From positions 1-53,874 of the forward strand of contig PBTE01000038.1 in assembly GCA_002726515.1 (NCBI GenBank): a stretch of DNA of 53,874 nucleotides, in the 5' to 3' direction. Both the position numbers and the translations under genes were made by a program. This stretch comes from Planctomycetaceae bacterium (GTDB lineage: Bacteria; Planctomycetota; Planctomycetia; Pirellulales; Pirellulaceae). Positions 1-8,060 of the stretch are shown one piece after another; position 1 is the first letter of the stretch, and each line of letters begins with the position of its first letter. The notes beneath the pieces are model-generated. The model saw only the letters and a list, made by a program, of their open reading frames with translations, had not been told where the DNA came from and made no database searches.

Positions 1-141
1 CGAGTTGAGGGATCTTCCACCCACAAAAAAATCCTGGGAGGAACGTTGACGTCGCGCATAATAAATGCCCATCAGGACCATCCCGGCTCCGTAGCCCACG
101 ATGACAGTCCAGTCCAGCGCTGTGAGTCCTTCTCGAGTCAT
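1..141 (-). CDS. Sodium:solute symporter (SSS family), N-terminal fragment
   Basis: The first 47 codons are present and the rest lies beyond the left edge. The peptide starts MTREGLTALDWTVIVGYG, continues through a hydrophobic first membrane segment, and reaches SQDFFVGGRSL. A polar stretch with a [DE]-[YF]-F-x-[GA]-G-R-S-L pattern just after the first helix is a hallmark of SSS transporters, which couple Na+ influx to uptake of sugars, acids or amino acids at the inner membrane. The ATG at 141-139 is the natural start because it sits directly before the first helix. It is transcribed away from the catabolic block to its right, so a shared divergent control region is possible. The family call rests on the N-terminus only and the substrate cannot be inferred. 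Confidence 0.75.
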   Translation of the reverse strand, partial: MTREGLTALDWTVIVGYGAGMVLMGIYYARRQRSSQDFFVGGRSLNS

Positions 142-611
142 TTGGAGATCCTCATACTCTGGTAGGATATGAATCGGCCAGCGCCGACACCTTTGAAGTG
201 GCTCTGTGGCGAGCCGGTCCTGTCCGTCTGGTGCGTAGAACGTGAAGGAAAAGTGATTGAGCTTTTCAAGCGTCTCGTCCTCTCAATTGCAGCTTGTGTC
301 GAATTGACATTCGTTCCGCAAAGTTGTCCGTTTATAGAACTTGGAAATTGAGATTGCAATCGTGGATGCACAAAATTCCAATCGTCCTCCGGTTGGTGGT
401 GGATGAGTTCCAGATCTGACCCGGCACTGTCGTCGGTTTCCCAACGCGAGCGACCCGCTGTTGCTGCGGGATTTGGCACCGGTTGTGAGCCGGATCGCCG
501 TATGGTAAACCCGATGACGTGTCGTCGGCTCTGCGCACGGACATTGTTGACGCGATTTGGTCCTTGGTCGTCTCCTTCCCTCTCGACAGTCACCCAGGAA
601 AGACCCCACTG
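142..611. other. Intergenic region between divergent symporter and catabolic operon
   Basis: No credible gene is seen in these 470 bases; short open frames on both strands lack family features. It should hold the promoters of the leftward symporter and the rightward operon. An AGGAAAG-like ribosome site lies at about 597-603, ahead of the ATG at 612. A small inverted repeat (CCCGC/GCGGG) sits near 450-466. Confidence 0.5.
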
Positions 612-1553
612 ATGAATTGGAAGCCGCTTATTGTGACGGTGACTTGCGACCCTCAGTTGCAGGATCCGTTGAATCCTCGCTGCGACGAACTCAAAACCGT
701 CGAAGCGATTGCCAAAGAGTACAAGGATGCCAACGCGGCAGGCGCTGCGATGGACCATATCCACGGGATTTACTCGCGTGATCCGGTGGTTCAGCCGGAC
801 GGCAGGCAACTGCAAATTCCTGACCTGGAAGCCACTACGGAAATTGTTGAACAGATTCGATCCGAGTATCCACAGGTGGGAATCCAACAGGGGCTGGCCA
901 GCATGCGGCCCGAGCAGAAGTTGAAGTTATGGGAAGCCATCAAGCCGGATATGAGTTCCTTGAATCTGAATTCTCACGACGAGTACTTCGATCCCTATCC
1001 ACGCGAAGTACAACCCATCAGCTGCTACTCGGTCCACCCGATTAATGAATTACGGCAGTATTTCCAGTGGGCCGGGCAGCACGGCGTGAAGCCCGAACTG
1101 GAATGTTTCGACACCGGTGCATTTGATGCGGTCAGAATCATTCGGGATGGCATCTTCTGGAACGATGATGGCCAGATGGAAGAAGAGCGGGGACTACTTG
1201 CTGATCCGCTTTGGGCCACGTTTTTCTTCGGATGGCCGGGTCAAAGTTGCCAACCCATGACCGACCTCGCCCTGTTCAATCAGGTTTTCCACCTTCCGGA
1301 TCAAATGAACTGGTCCATGTCCTGCATGTCCCGCTGCCCGAAAGAGTACTGGGCGCAGATCAATCGTGGCGTGTTACAGAACGGTCACATTCGAGTTGGC
1401 TACGAAGATTGTGGAAGGCATCCCGATGGATCCTATGCCAGCTGCAACGCGGACCTGGTCGACAGTGTGGTGCAAATGGCCAAACGGGTGGGACGCCCCC
1501 TGGCCGGCGCTGATGAAGCACGAGAAACCATTGGTCTTCGCAGTGCAACCTGA
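612..1553 (+). CDS. Beta-keto acid cleavage enzyme (BKACE, DUF849 family)
   Basis: Enzymes of this family condense a beta-keto acid with acetyl-CoA and release acetoacetate plus a new CoA ester. They are Zn-dependent TIM barrels. The HxH metal pair is visible at residues 49 and 51 (MDHIHG), and the third ligand region appears near the C-terminus as RVGYEDCG followed by HPDGSYASCNADLV, the usual BKACE ending. The protein is 313 residues from the chosen start, close to the family length of about 270-310. An upstream in-frame start at 519 would add 31 residues before the conserved MNWKPLIVTVT opening, so ATG 612 with AGGAAAG upstream is preferred. It is first in a tight run: the alcohol dehydrogenase follows after 21 bases. 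The substrate is unknown. The HIHG motif differs from the common HVHVRD, so substrate prediction by analogy is unsafe. Confidence 0.85.
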   Translation: MNWKPLIVTVTCDPQLQDPLNPRCDELKTVEAIAKEYKDANAAGAAMDHIHGIYSRDPVVQPDGRQLQIPDLEATTEIVEQIRSEYPQVGIQQGLASMRPEQKLKLWEAIKPDMSSLNLNSHDEYFDPYPREVQPISCYSVHPINELRQYFQWAGQHGVKPELECFDTGAFDAVRIIRDGIFWNDDGQMEEERGLLADPLWATFFFGWPGQSCQPMTDLALFNQVFHLPDQMNWSMSCMSRCPKEYWAQINRGVLQNGHIRVGYEDCGRHPDGSYASCNADLVDSVVQMAKRVGRPLAGADEARETIGLRSAT

Positions 1554-1574
1554 TTTGGAAGGAACCGTTGCAAT

Positions 1575-2600
1575 ATGAAGGCAGCAGTTTTACGCGAATT
1601 CGGCAAACCGTTGTGTGTGGAACAAGTGGAAGTGCCGGAGCCCGGTGACGAGGACGTGTTGGTTCGGATCCGGGCTTGTGGTGTTGACGGAACCGATCTC
1701 AAGCTCGTGCAGGGTTTTGGCTACCGTCCGGATCTCCCGTTCGTTACCGGCCACGAGCCGTCCGGAGTCGTCGAGCGAGTTGGCAGCCGTGTCGAGGGGT
1801 TTGCTCCCGGGGATCGTGTGATCACGCACAATTTTTCTGTCTGCGGAAAATGCACGCTTTGCCTGTCGAACCGGGCGAACATTTGTCCCCACATGACCGC
1901 GGTATTGGGTGTCAGAAACCTGCCAGGTGGTCACGCTGAATTCCTTCGCGTGCCCGCCCGGCAATTGGTAACGATCCCTGATGGTATTTCCTGGGCCGAC
2001 GCCGCCGTGTTGACTGATGCGGGCATTACGGCCTTTCATGCAATCGATCGTGCGGGCCTCCGGCTGGGCGAAACCGTGCTGATTATCGGCGTTGGTGGTG
2101 TTGGTTCCTATGCGGTTCAGTTCGCGAAACTCTCCGGTTGTTCTGTGATGGCTGTCGACGTGACCCGGGAAAAACTGGATCGGGCTCTTTCTTTAGGCGC
2201 CGATTTCGTGATCGATGGGACACAAGCGAATGTTGCTGAAGAAGTCCTCCGGCACACTCAGGGTTGGGGGGTCGATTGCAGCGTGGACATCGTGGGGAAT
2301 CTGGACACGCTGGGCTGGGGATTGGAGGCACTTCGCAACGGAGGTCGACTTGTCGTGGTGGGCTACACGCCCGACGAATATCCGCTGAGCGGAATGCGGA
2401 TGGCGCAGAAAGAACTGCAGATCATTGGTTCGCGTTGCGGCCGTAAACAGGATTTGATGGACGTGGCGCAACTCGTGGCCAGTGGTGCCACCAAGTCCAT
2501 CGTTACCGATCAGCTTCCTTTGGACCGGATCAATGAAGCACTCCATTTGTTGCAAGCCGGGAAAGTGCTCGGCAGGATGGTTTTACAGGTAAGCGACTGA
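1575..2600 (+). CDS. Zinc-dependent alcohol/polyol dehydrogenase (MDR family)
   Basis: A 341-residue medium-chain dehydrogenase, likely oxidising a sugar, polyol or hydroxy acid with NAD(P). Catalytic zinc ligands are visible as C35 (ACGVDGTD) and H60-E61 (TGHEPSG). The four-cysteine structural zinc loop follows as CGKCTLCLSNRANIC. The Rossmann dinucleotide motif GVGGVGSYA lies near residues 170-180 and AVDVTREKL marks the end of beta-2. The residue two after the catalytic cysteine region is D (GVDGTD) where many members carry S or T. A good ribosome site (GGAAGG) lies about 10 bases before the ATG. The gene lies 21 bases after the BKACE gene and 12 bases before the Ldh_2 gene, so the three are probably one transcript. 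The family is certain and the substrate is not. Confidence 0.9.
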   Translation: MKAAVLREFGKPLCVEQVEVPEPGDEDVLVRIRACGVDGTDLKLVQGFGYRPDLPFVTGHEPSGVVERVGSRVEGFAPGDRVITHNFSVCGKCTLCLSNRANICPHMTAVLGVRNLPGGHAEFLRVPARQLVTIPDGISWADAAVLTDAGITAFHAIDRAGLRLGETVLIIGVGGVGSYAVQFAKLSGCSVMAVDVTREKLDRALSLGADFVIDGTQANVAEEVLRHTQGWGVDCSVDIVGNLDTLGWGLEALRNGGRLVVVGYTPDEYPLSGMRMAQKELQIIGSRCGRKQDLMDVAQLVASGATKSIVTDQLPLDRINEALHLLQAGKVLGRMVLQVSD

Positions 2601-2612
2601 GGAGCCGGATTC

Positions 2613-3653
2613 ATGCCGACAATTGCTGCGGATCAGGTACAGGCTATCGCAGCTTCTGCACTTCGCAACGCTGGTGCGACGGATCAGGAAGTCCAGGTGG
2701 TAGCAAGCCATTTGGTCGCGGCGAATTTAGCAGGGCACGATTCCCACGGTGTCATGCGCATCATCCAGTATGCGGAGATGATTCGTACGGGCCAGATCAT
2801 TCCGGGTGCCCGGCCGAGGATCGAACAGGACACGCCTGTTGCCGCCTCGTTGGATGCTTCTCACGTGTTCGGCCATGTCGTTGCCGCCGACGCCATGCAG
2901 CAGGCCATCAACAAAGCGCGCAATTCGTCGGTGGGGATTGTCACGGTCAACAAGTCGCCTCACAACGGGCGGTTAGGAACCTTTGGCGAAATGGCGGCGG
3001 CGGAAAACATGGTGGGACTGCTCTTTCTCAGTGCCGGGGGTGGCGGTCGTTTTGTGGCGCCTTTTGGGGGCCTGGGGCGTCGACTGAGTACCAATCCCAT
3101 GGCAATGGGAGCACCGTCGGGCGGGGACTTTCCCATCCTTCTGGATATCAGCACCTGCATTGTTCCGGAGGGAAAAGTACGACACTACCACCAAAGTGGA
3201 AAGCCAGTTCCCGAGGGATGGATCATGGATGGCGACGGGAACCTGACAACCGATCCAGGAAAACTTTATGAATCGATCGGGGCGTGTTTGCAACCGCTCG
3301 GTGGGAATTTGGCGGGCCACAAGGGATATGGACTTTCGTTCATGGTCGAAGTGCTTGCCGGGGCGCTTTCAGGTGGCGGATGTGCCCGGGACTTACCAGA
3401 CGACCACGAGGTAGGACACTGCCTTTTGATGCTGGCGATTGACGTAGCACAATTCACCACATTGGAACTGTTTACGAGCCAGGTATCGACGATGGTCGAT
3501 TACATCAAAACCTGTCCGCCCGCTCCAGGGTTCCGGGAAGTACTGGTACCGGGAGAATTTGAGCACCGGAACCGGCAGGAACGACTGGCTCATGGGATTA
3601 CTATTCCGGATCCGGTCTGGAAAGATCTGGAGGCATTGGCTGCTGAAAGATGA
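2613..3653 (+). CDS. Malate/lactate-type dehydrogenase (Ldh_2 family)
   Basis: A 346-residue member of the Ldh_2 family (YlbC/YbiC, ureidoglycolate and sulfolactate dehydrogenases), which interconverts 2-hydroxy and 2-oxo acids with NAD(P). The typical N-terminal signature appears as AANLAGHDSHGVMRI, with the catalytic-region histidine. Further family landmarks are VGIVTVNKSPHNGRLG, the nucleotide-loop segment LSTNPMAMGAP, and LAGHKGYGLSFMVEVLAGALSGG. The length is normal. GAGGAG about 8 bases ahead of ATG 2613 supports the start. With the neighbouring alcohol dehydrogenase it suggests two oxidation steps on one substrate, for example a hydroxy acid formed from a sugar acid. The exact substrate cannot be read from the sequence. 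Confidence 0.88.
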   Translation: MPTIAADQVQAIAASALRNAGATDQEVQVVASHLVAANLAGHDSHGVMRIIQYAEMIRTGQIIPGARPRIEQDTPVAASLDASHVFGHVVAADAMQQAINKARNSSVGIVTVNKSPHNGRLGTFGEMAAAENMVGLLFLSAGGGGRFVAPFGGLGRRLSTNPMAMGAPSGGDFPILLDISTCIVPEGKVRHYHQSGKPVPEGWIMDGDGNLTTDPGKLYESIGACLQPLGGNLAGHKGYGLSFMVEVLAGALSGGGCARDLPDDHEVGHCLLMLAIDVAQFTTLELFTSQVSTMVDYIKTCPPAPGFREVLVPGEFEHRNRQERLAHGITIPDPVWKDLEALAAER

Positions 3654-3755
3654 CGATGGTGAACTCATCGCTTCGCTTACAAACCGTGCTGCTGTTTTCG
3701 GGTTCGATCCGCCATCTTGTCCCATTCCCGGTTCCTCACCGTTGGATCGACTCCA

Positions 3756-5102
3756 ATGATTAAAGCACCTCCTACCACCTTCTGGCAACGTTTTCGTTTC
3801 ATCGGGCCTTCCTTGATCCTCACCGCCACCTTGATTGGTTCCGGTGAACTGATTGTGACCACGACCTATGGAGCGCAAACCGGCTTCAAGGCCCTGTGGT
3901 TGATTGTTGCGGCGTGCTTTCTGAAAGTGGCGATCCAGGAAGCGCTGGGGCGCTACACAATTTCATCGGGCGACACGTCGCTTGTTGCCCTGAATCGTTT
4001 ACCCGGTCCCCGCTGGAGAGCTGGCTGGGCAGTTTGGATCTGGTTGATTTGTGTGATCTTGGGTGCCGTTCAACTGGGTGGAATTGCCTTAACGGTGGGG
4101 GAATGCCTGCAGGTGACCGGGAAAGGTTTTTCCGCCCGCATGTGGGCCCCCTGCGTGTGTGCCGTCTGCTGGGCCATTCTCTGTACCGGCCGTTACCAGG
4201 TGGTGGAAAAAACCTCCATGGTGCTGGTCAGCCTCTTTTCGATTTCCATCATCGGGTCGGCGATCAGTGTTCAATGGACACGGTTCGCGATTTCCTGGTC
4301 GCAAATCCTGGCAGGATTCTCCTTTCAACTGCCACGTGCCGCGGATTTTGTCGAGGGAGGCAGTGCGTTGGCAGTCATCGCCGTCGTGGGACTCAGTGCA
4401 ACAGAGATTATCTACTATCCCTACTGGTGCCTTGAAAAAGGGTACGCACGTTTCACCGGTCCCAATGACGACTCGGAAGAATGGTTACAGCGAGCCAGGG
4501 GGTGGATTCGCGTCATGCAGTTTGACTGCTATTTCGCCATGGTTGTGTACACCGTCACGACGATTGCTTTCTACCTGCTCGGAGCTGCCGTGTTGCATCC
4601 GCAAGGCATCGTGCCGAAGGGAACACAGGTCATCACGACCTTGTCGGCAATGTACACCGATACTTTTGGTTTAGGTGCCTACTGGATTTTTATCACGTGT
4701 TCGTTCCTGGTGTTGTTTTCAACGCTTTTTGTTTCGATTGCATCGTACGCGCGGTTGCTTTCCGACTGCCTCGGGTTGATGAAGTTCATCAAAATTTCCG
4801 ACGAATCCTCTCGTCAAAAATGGGTGCAACGATTTCTGGCGTTCACGGCCCTGCTGTTTGCCGGAGCGTCGCAGCTCAGTGGCGAAGACTTTCCTCCGTT
4901 GGTCATGATCATTGCAGGGGTGATTCCGCTTGCATTCCTGTTTTTGATTGTTTCTGGCACCGTGATCTACCTCAAGTACACCCGTCTGGATCGTCGGCTG
5001 CAACCGAACTGGCCGCTGGATGTCTGGTTGTGGGCATCGGTCTTGCTGACCCTGGTAATGACAGTCTATGCGCTGCGGCCGTTTTTAGATTATCTGAACT
5101 AA
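3756..5102 (+). CDS. Nramp-like membrane transporter lacking the metal motif
   Basis: A 448-residue polytopic membrane protein with about 11 hydrophobic segments and the Nramp fold signature at the start (FIGPSLILTATLIGSGELI). True Nramp metal carriers have D-P-G-N in the first helix; here the position reads GSGEL. The expected A-x-x-M-P-H in helix 6 is replaced by SATEIIYYPYW. Both metal-binding elements are therefore absent, so manganese or iron transport should not be assumed. It follows the Ldh_2 gene by 102 bases on the same strand and may carry the pathway substrate. The ATG at 3756 is preferred over a TTG at 3717 because the extra 13 residues look unstructured. It converges with the isomerase gene 12 bases away. 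The fold call is good; the function is open. Confidence 0.75.
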   Translation: MIKAPPTTFWQRFRFIGPSLILTATLIGSGELIVTTTYGAQTGFKALWLIVAACFLKVAIQEALGRYTISSGDTSLVALNRLPGPRWRAGWAVWIWLICVILGAVQLGGIALTVGECLQVTGKGFSARMWAPCVCAVCWAILCTGRYQVVEKTSMVLVSLFSISIIGSAISVQWTRFAISWSQILAGFSFQLPRAADFVEGGSALAVIAVVGLSATEIIYYPYWCLEKGYARFTGPNDDSEEWLQRARGWIRVMQFDCYFAMVVYTVTTIAFYLLGAAVLHPQGIVPKGTQVITTLSAMYTDTFGLGAYWIFITCSFLVLFSTLFVSIASYARLLSDCLGLMKFIKISDESSRQKWVQRFLAFTALLFAGASQLSGEDFPPLVMIIAGVIPLAFLFLIVSGTVIYLKYTRLDRRLQPNWPLDVWLWASVLLTLVMTVYALRPFLDYLN

Positions 5103-5114
5103 CCACCCGCACTC

Positions 5115-5945
5115 TCAATCCCCCTCGTTTAGCGAGGCCAGCATCTCTCGCATGTAGGGAATCCCTTCCTTCGAGCCCCAGATCGGGAGGGGATAAAGAA
5201 ATAAATCCAGCATCCAGCAACCGGAGAAGTGGATGTTTTGCAGGGCCCGGACGATGCCTTCCATGTCCAGGCAGCCACGACCAGGCGGGAAATGGACTTC
5301 CGAACTTTTCTTGTCACTATCGGAAAAGTGCACGTGCTTGATGCGGTGCGACAGCGTACCAATGGCATCGATGTAACCATCCGGCAAACCAACGCCGAAA
5401 TGACACGGATCGTATGCGATTCCGAAGTTTTCCATGTTGACTCGGTCACACAGCTGCACAGCAAATTCGACATTGATTCCCAACGTGAAAGGGTGCACTT
5501 CAATCAGGAGATCGATTTCACGTTCCTTGGCATATTGAGATGCCCGCTGCAGCAGCTCCACCGTGTCGTCCAAAATCCTGCCGAAGAGTTGTTGTTCACC
5601 GGCTCCGGCTGGGATGCGGCCTTCAAAAGTGATCAAATACTGCACGCCCAAATCGACGGCAATGTCCAGATCACCTTGGATACCCGCCAGGGCCACTTTG
5701 ACGTCTTCCGGATCGTTCAGGGTCTGAAAATAATCCGAATTGGGCACATTCGATCCCACAAGTTGCATCCCCAGGGACCGGACGAATTCATGAAACTGCT
5801 CGCGAAGTTTTGGCGTTTTGTATTCGGGAATCTGCGAATGACAGATTTCAATCTGGTCATAGCCCAGTTCGGCCATCAGCGGCAACGTGGTTTCGAGTGG
5901 ATCATGAAAAAACCCTACCGGGTTACCAATGATCGGTGTGGACAC
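5115..5945 (-). CDS. Sugar phosphate isomerase/epimerase (TIM barrel)
   Basis: A 276-residue protein of the xylose-isomerase-like TIM-barrel superfamily (IolE/IolI, AP endonuclease 2 fold), which isomerises or epimerises sugars using a divalent metal. Metal ligand motifs are visible in order: LLIEVHPFT, AYDPCHFG and HVHFSDSD. The usual fourth ligand, a glutamate on the last strand, is replaced by WMLDLFLYP, so an aspartate may take its place or the site may be altered. The start is a GTG at 5945, chosen because a very strong GGGAGGAG lies just upstream. It is transcribed away from the aldolase gene, sharing a 193-base divergent region with two matching palindromes. The substrate is unknown. 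Confidence 0.82.
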   Translation of the reverse strand: MSTPIIGNPVGFFHDPLETTLPLMAELGYDQIEICHSQIPEYKTPKLREQFHEFVRSLGMQLVGSNVPNSDYFQTLNDPEDVKVALAGIQGDLDIAVDLGVQYLITFEGRIPAGAGEQQLFGRILDDTVELLQRASQYAKEREIDLLIEVHPFTLGINVEFAVQLCDRVNMENFGIAYDPCHFGVGLPDGYIDAIGTLSHRIKHVHFSDSDKKSSEVHFPPGRGCLDMEGIVRALQNIHFSGCWMLDLFLYPLPIWGSKEGIPYMREMLASLNEGD

Positions 5946-5974
5946 GGCGACTCCTCCCGGGATGTTTCTGATAC

Positions 5975-6039
5975 TTGTCGGACAGCGGCAAGACGCGAAG
6001 TTGTCTGCTACAGGGAATTGGAGCCTAACTGTCGGACAA
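5975..6039. promoter_or_regulatory. Pair of identical 9-bp palindromes in a divergent promoter
   Basis: TGTCGGACA occurs at 5976-5984 and again at 6030-6038, 54 bases apart, in the space between the leftward isomerase and the rightward aldolase. With flanks the sites read TTGTCGGACAG and CTGTCGGACAA. Each matches 10 of 11 positions of the TNGTNNNACNA-like operator known for FadR-type GntR repressors. Two sites about five helical turns apart in a divergent promoter suggest a dimeric repressor that may loop. No regulator gene of that type is seen in the window. Confidence 0.45.
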
Positions 6040-6138
6040 TAGCAACGTGTCCAGCGGTGTCATCTTCTTGTCAGCCGTTTGTCACTGACGATGGGATCCT
6101 CTGCACGCACACTTGTCATCGATTCACGTTCAGGTAAC

Positions 6139-6936
6139 ATGGGTCCGGGACTTGATATGCTGGAACCTGTTGTACATTTTCGAGAAAAGCTTCGTGCCGG
6201 TCAGTTGTGTGTCGGCTGTGGAATCACCATGGCCGACCCGGTGATTTCGGAGGTGATTGGTCCCAGCGCCGATTTTCTCTGGATCGACACGGAGCACTCC
6301 CATTTGGATTTACAAACGGTCCTGGCCCACTTGATGTCGGCCCGGATTCGCCAGGTGCCGGCCTTTGTCCGGGTTCCGGATTCCCAAATTGCCTCCATCA
6401 AGCCCGTGTTGGACATCGGTGCCGGTGGTGTTGTCGTGCCCCAGGTCCAGTCAGCGGCTGAAGTGCGTCACGTGGTTGAAACATGCCGTTACGCGCCCCT
6501 CGGAAAACGGGGCATCGGTCCCAGGCGAGCCTCCGACTATGGACGCCTGGACCTTGTCGATTATCTCGCGCTGGCCAACGAGCAGTTATTTGTCTCGGTC
6601 CAGGTCGAAAACGTTGACGCGCTGGCCCAGATTGACGACATCGTTTCCATCGAAGGGCTTGATTCGGTGGTGATTGGCCCGGTCGATTTGTCGCATTCCC
6701 TCGGGCATACCAGGCAATTGGATCATCCTCGGGTCGTAGAGGCGATGCAAACGATCATCGACAAGACCCGGGCGGCGGGAAAATTGGCGGGAATGGGCAT
6801 GGGGGCCGACAAACAGTTCGCCGCGACAGCCGCGCGGATGGGAGTCCAGTGGATCCAGTGCGGTGACGACTTTGAGTACATGGCCCAAGGTGTTGAGGAG
6901 TTGTATTCGCAAATTCGTAACTTGCCCACGGCCTGA
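6139..6936 (+). CDS. HpcH/HpaI-type aldolase (2-keto-3-deoxy sugar acid aldolase)
   Basis: A 265-residue class II pyruvate-dependent aldolase of the HpcH/HpaI/GarL family, which cleaves 2-keto-3-deoxy acids into pyruvate (or a related 2-oxo acid) and an aldehyde. Landmarks are WIDTEHSHLD near residues 48-57, the metal-binding glutamate in VQVENVDAL, and the aspartate in VIGPVDLSHSLG. The extended frame starts with TTG at 6079, but the first 20 residues look non-native. ATG 6139 has AGG a few bases upstream and gives the normal family length; ATG 6157 is also possible. It fits downstream of the IlvD/Edd dehydratase in a non-phosphorylative sugar-acid route. A 170-base spacer containing a stem-loop separates it from the next gene. 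Confidence 0.87.
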   Translation: MGPGLDMLEPVVHFREKLRAGQLCVGCGITMADPVISEVIGPSADFLWIDTEHSHLDLQTVLAHLMSARIRQVPAFVRVPDSQIASIKPVLDIGAGGVVVPQVQSAAEVRHVVETCRYAPLGKRGIGPRRASDYGRLDLVDYLALANEQLFVSVQVENVDALAQIDDIVSIEGLDSVVIGPVDLSHSLGHTRQLDHPRVVEAMQTIIDKTRAAGKLAGMGMGADKQFAATAARMGVQWIQCGDDFEYMAQGVEELYSQIRNLPTA

Positions 6937-6968
6937 CCGGGCGCTGCCACCATCGGCAGCGGCGCCGG
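6937..6968 (+). other. GC-rich stem-loop after the aldolase gene
   Basis: GCTGCC at 6943-6948 pairs with GGCAGC at 6955-6960 around a 6-base loop. Flanking bases 6937-6942 and 6962-6968 extend the stem with one bulge. It starts right after the stop codon. No T-run follows, so it is a weak terminator candidate or a 3'-end stabiliser rather than a clear intrinsic terminator. Confidence 0.4.
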
Positions 6969-7112
6969 ATGCAAGGTTGCAGCAACCGTGTCGATTCCTA
7001 AGCTGCAAACGAAAAACGATACAGTCACTAGCACGCCTTCGCCGGTCATCCCGGTGAGGATGCAGCACGCTATGATGATCTAGAACCGAGCGATGTTCAG
7101 CAGGGAGATGTG

Positions 7113-7982
7113 ATGCAGCGCAAATGGAAAACGGCCTTTCTCACGATCCTGGGCTATCAGACGATGGACTCGCGAGAGGTCATCGAGTCCCTGCGGCGGG
7201 TCGGATACGAAGGCATCGAGTGGACTGCCGTGGGGCACTTTGACCCGGACATAAAATCGATGTCCGAGCTCAAAGAGATCATTGACCGCACACACGACGC
7301 CGGGATGGGGGTGTCGCAGATTATGTTCCACCAGGACTTGATTTCGACGGACGAAACGAAACGCAAGCAGCGTATCGAAAAAACCGTCCGCGTGATCGAG
7401 GCGGCGGGTGAATGTGGGGTTCCCGCCGTCAGTGTGCTGACGGGACCCGCCATCTGGGAAGCGGGTCATGTGCGCATCGGCGAAGACATGAACGAAGGCA
7501 ACGCCTGGGCGCAGGCGATCGAAGCCGTCGAGACCTTTTCTGAGGCGGGCCAGTCAGCCGGCATAGCGATCACAACCGAAGCAGTATACGGAATGCTGGC
7601 TCACGATTTTTACACGCATCGTTACCTGCTGGAAAAGGTGGCCCACCCGGCACACAAAATCAACTTCGATCCCTCGCACTACGTGCTGTACGGCATCGAA
7701 GACATGAAGTGGGTGATTCATGAAATGAAGGATCACATTTTCCACATGCATATCAAGGACGGTATCGGTGTTCCGCAGCTGAATAAGTTTGTGTTTCCGC
7801 TCCTGGGGGAAGGCCGCGTGAATTGGCAAGACTTTTTCGAAGCCCTGGAGGAAATCGATTACCGGGGCTATTGCAGTATGGAATTTGAATCCTTTCGCTT
7901 CTATCGCCAGGTGCTCAAGCAGGACCCGGAAGCTGCGGCACGGATCCTGCTTGAGCAGGTTGATGAGCTGCTGAAGGATTAG
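7113..7982 (+). CDS. Sugar phosphate isomerase/epimerase (TIM barrel), second copy
   Basis: A 289-residue xylose-isomerase-like TIM barrel, probably a sugar or inosose isomerase/epimerase. All four metal positions are visible: the glutamate in ITTEAVYG, aspartate and histidine in NFDPSHYVLYG, histidine in FHMHIKDG, and the final glutamate in CSMEFESF. It therefore keeps the ligand that the copy at 5115-5945 has lost. AGGGAG five bases ahead supports ATG 7113; a GTG directly before it would add one residue. It lies between the aldolase and the dehydratase on the same strand, consistent with joint use in sugar-acid breakdown. The two isomerases differ enough that they are not a recent duplication. 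Confidence 0.85.
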   Translation: MQRKWKTAFLTILGYQTMDSREVIESLRRVGYEGIEWTAVGHFDPDIKSMSELKEIIDRTHDAGMGVSQIMFHQDLISTDETKRKQRIEKTVRVIEAAGECGVPAVSVLTGPAIWEAGHVRIGEDMNEGNAWAQAIEAVETFSEAGQSAGIAITTEAVYGMLAHDFYTHRYLLEKVAHPAHKINFDPSHYVLYGIEDMKWVIHEMKDHIFHMHIKDGIGVPQLNKFVFPLLGEGRVNWQDFFEALEEIDYRGYCSMEFESFRFYRQVLKQDPEAAARILLEQVDELLKD

Positions 7983-8060
7983 ATTTTGAAAATGGAGTTC
8001 GTAGCAATCACAGGTCCTCGAGCGACCCTGTACCAGCTCACCCCAGTGTAGCTTGCCAGC

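Noticed and set aside
138-887. Minus-strand open frame of 249 codons
   Set aside because: Overlaps the BKACE gene in antisense and has no family features.
5229-6137. Plus-strand open frame of 302 codons
   Set aside because: Antisense to the TIM-barrel isomerase, which has clear metal motifs and a strong ribosome site.
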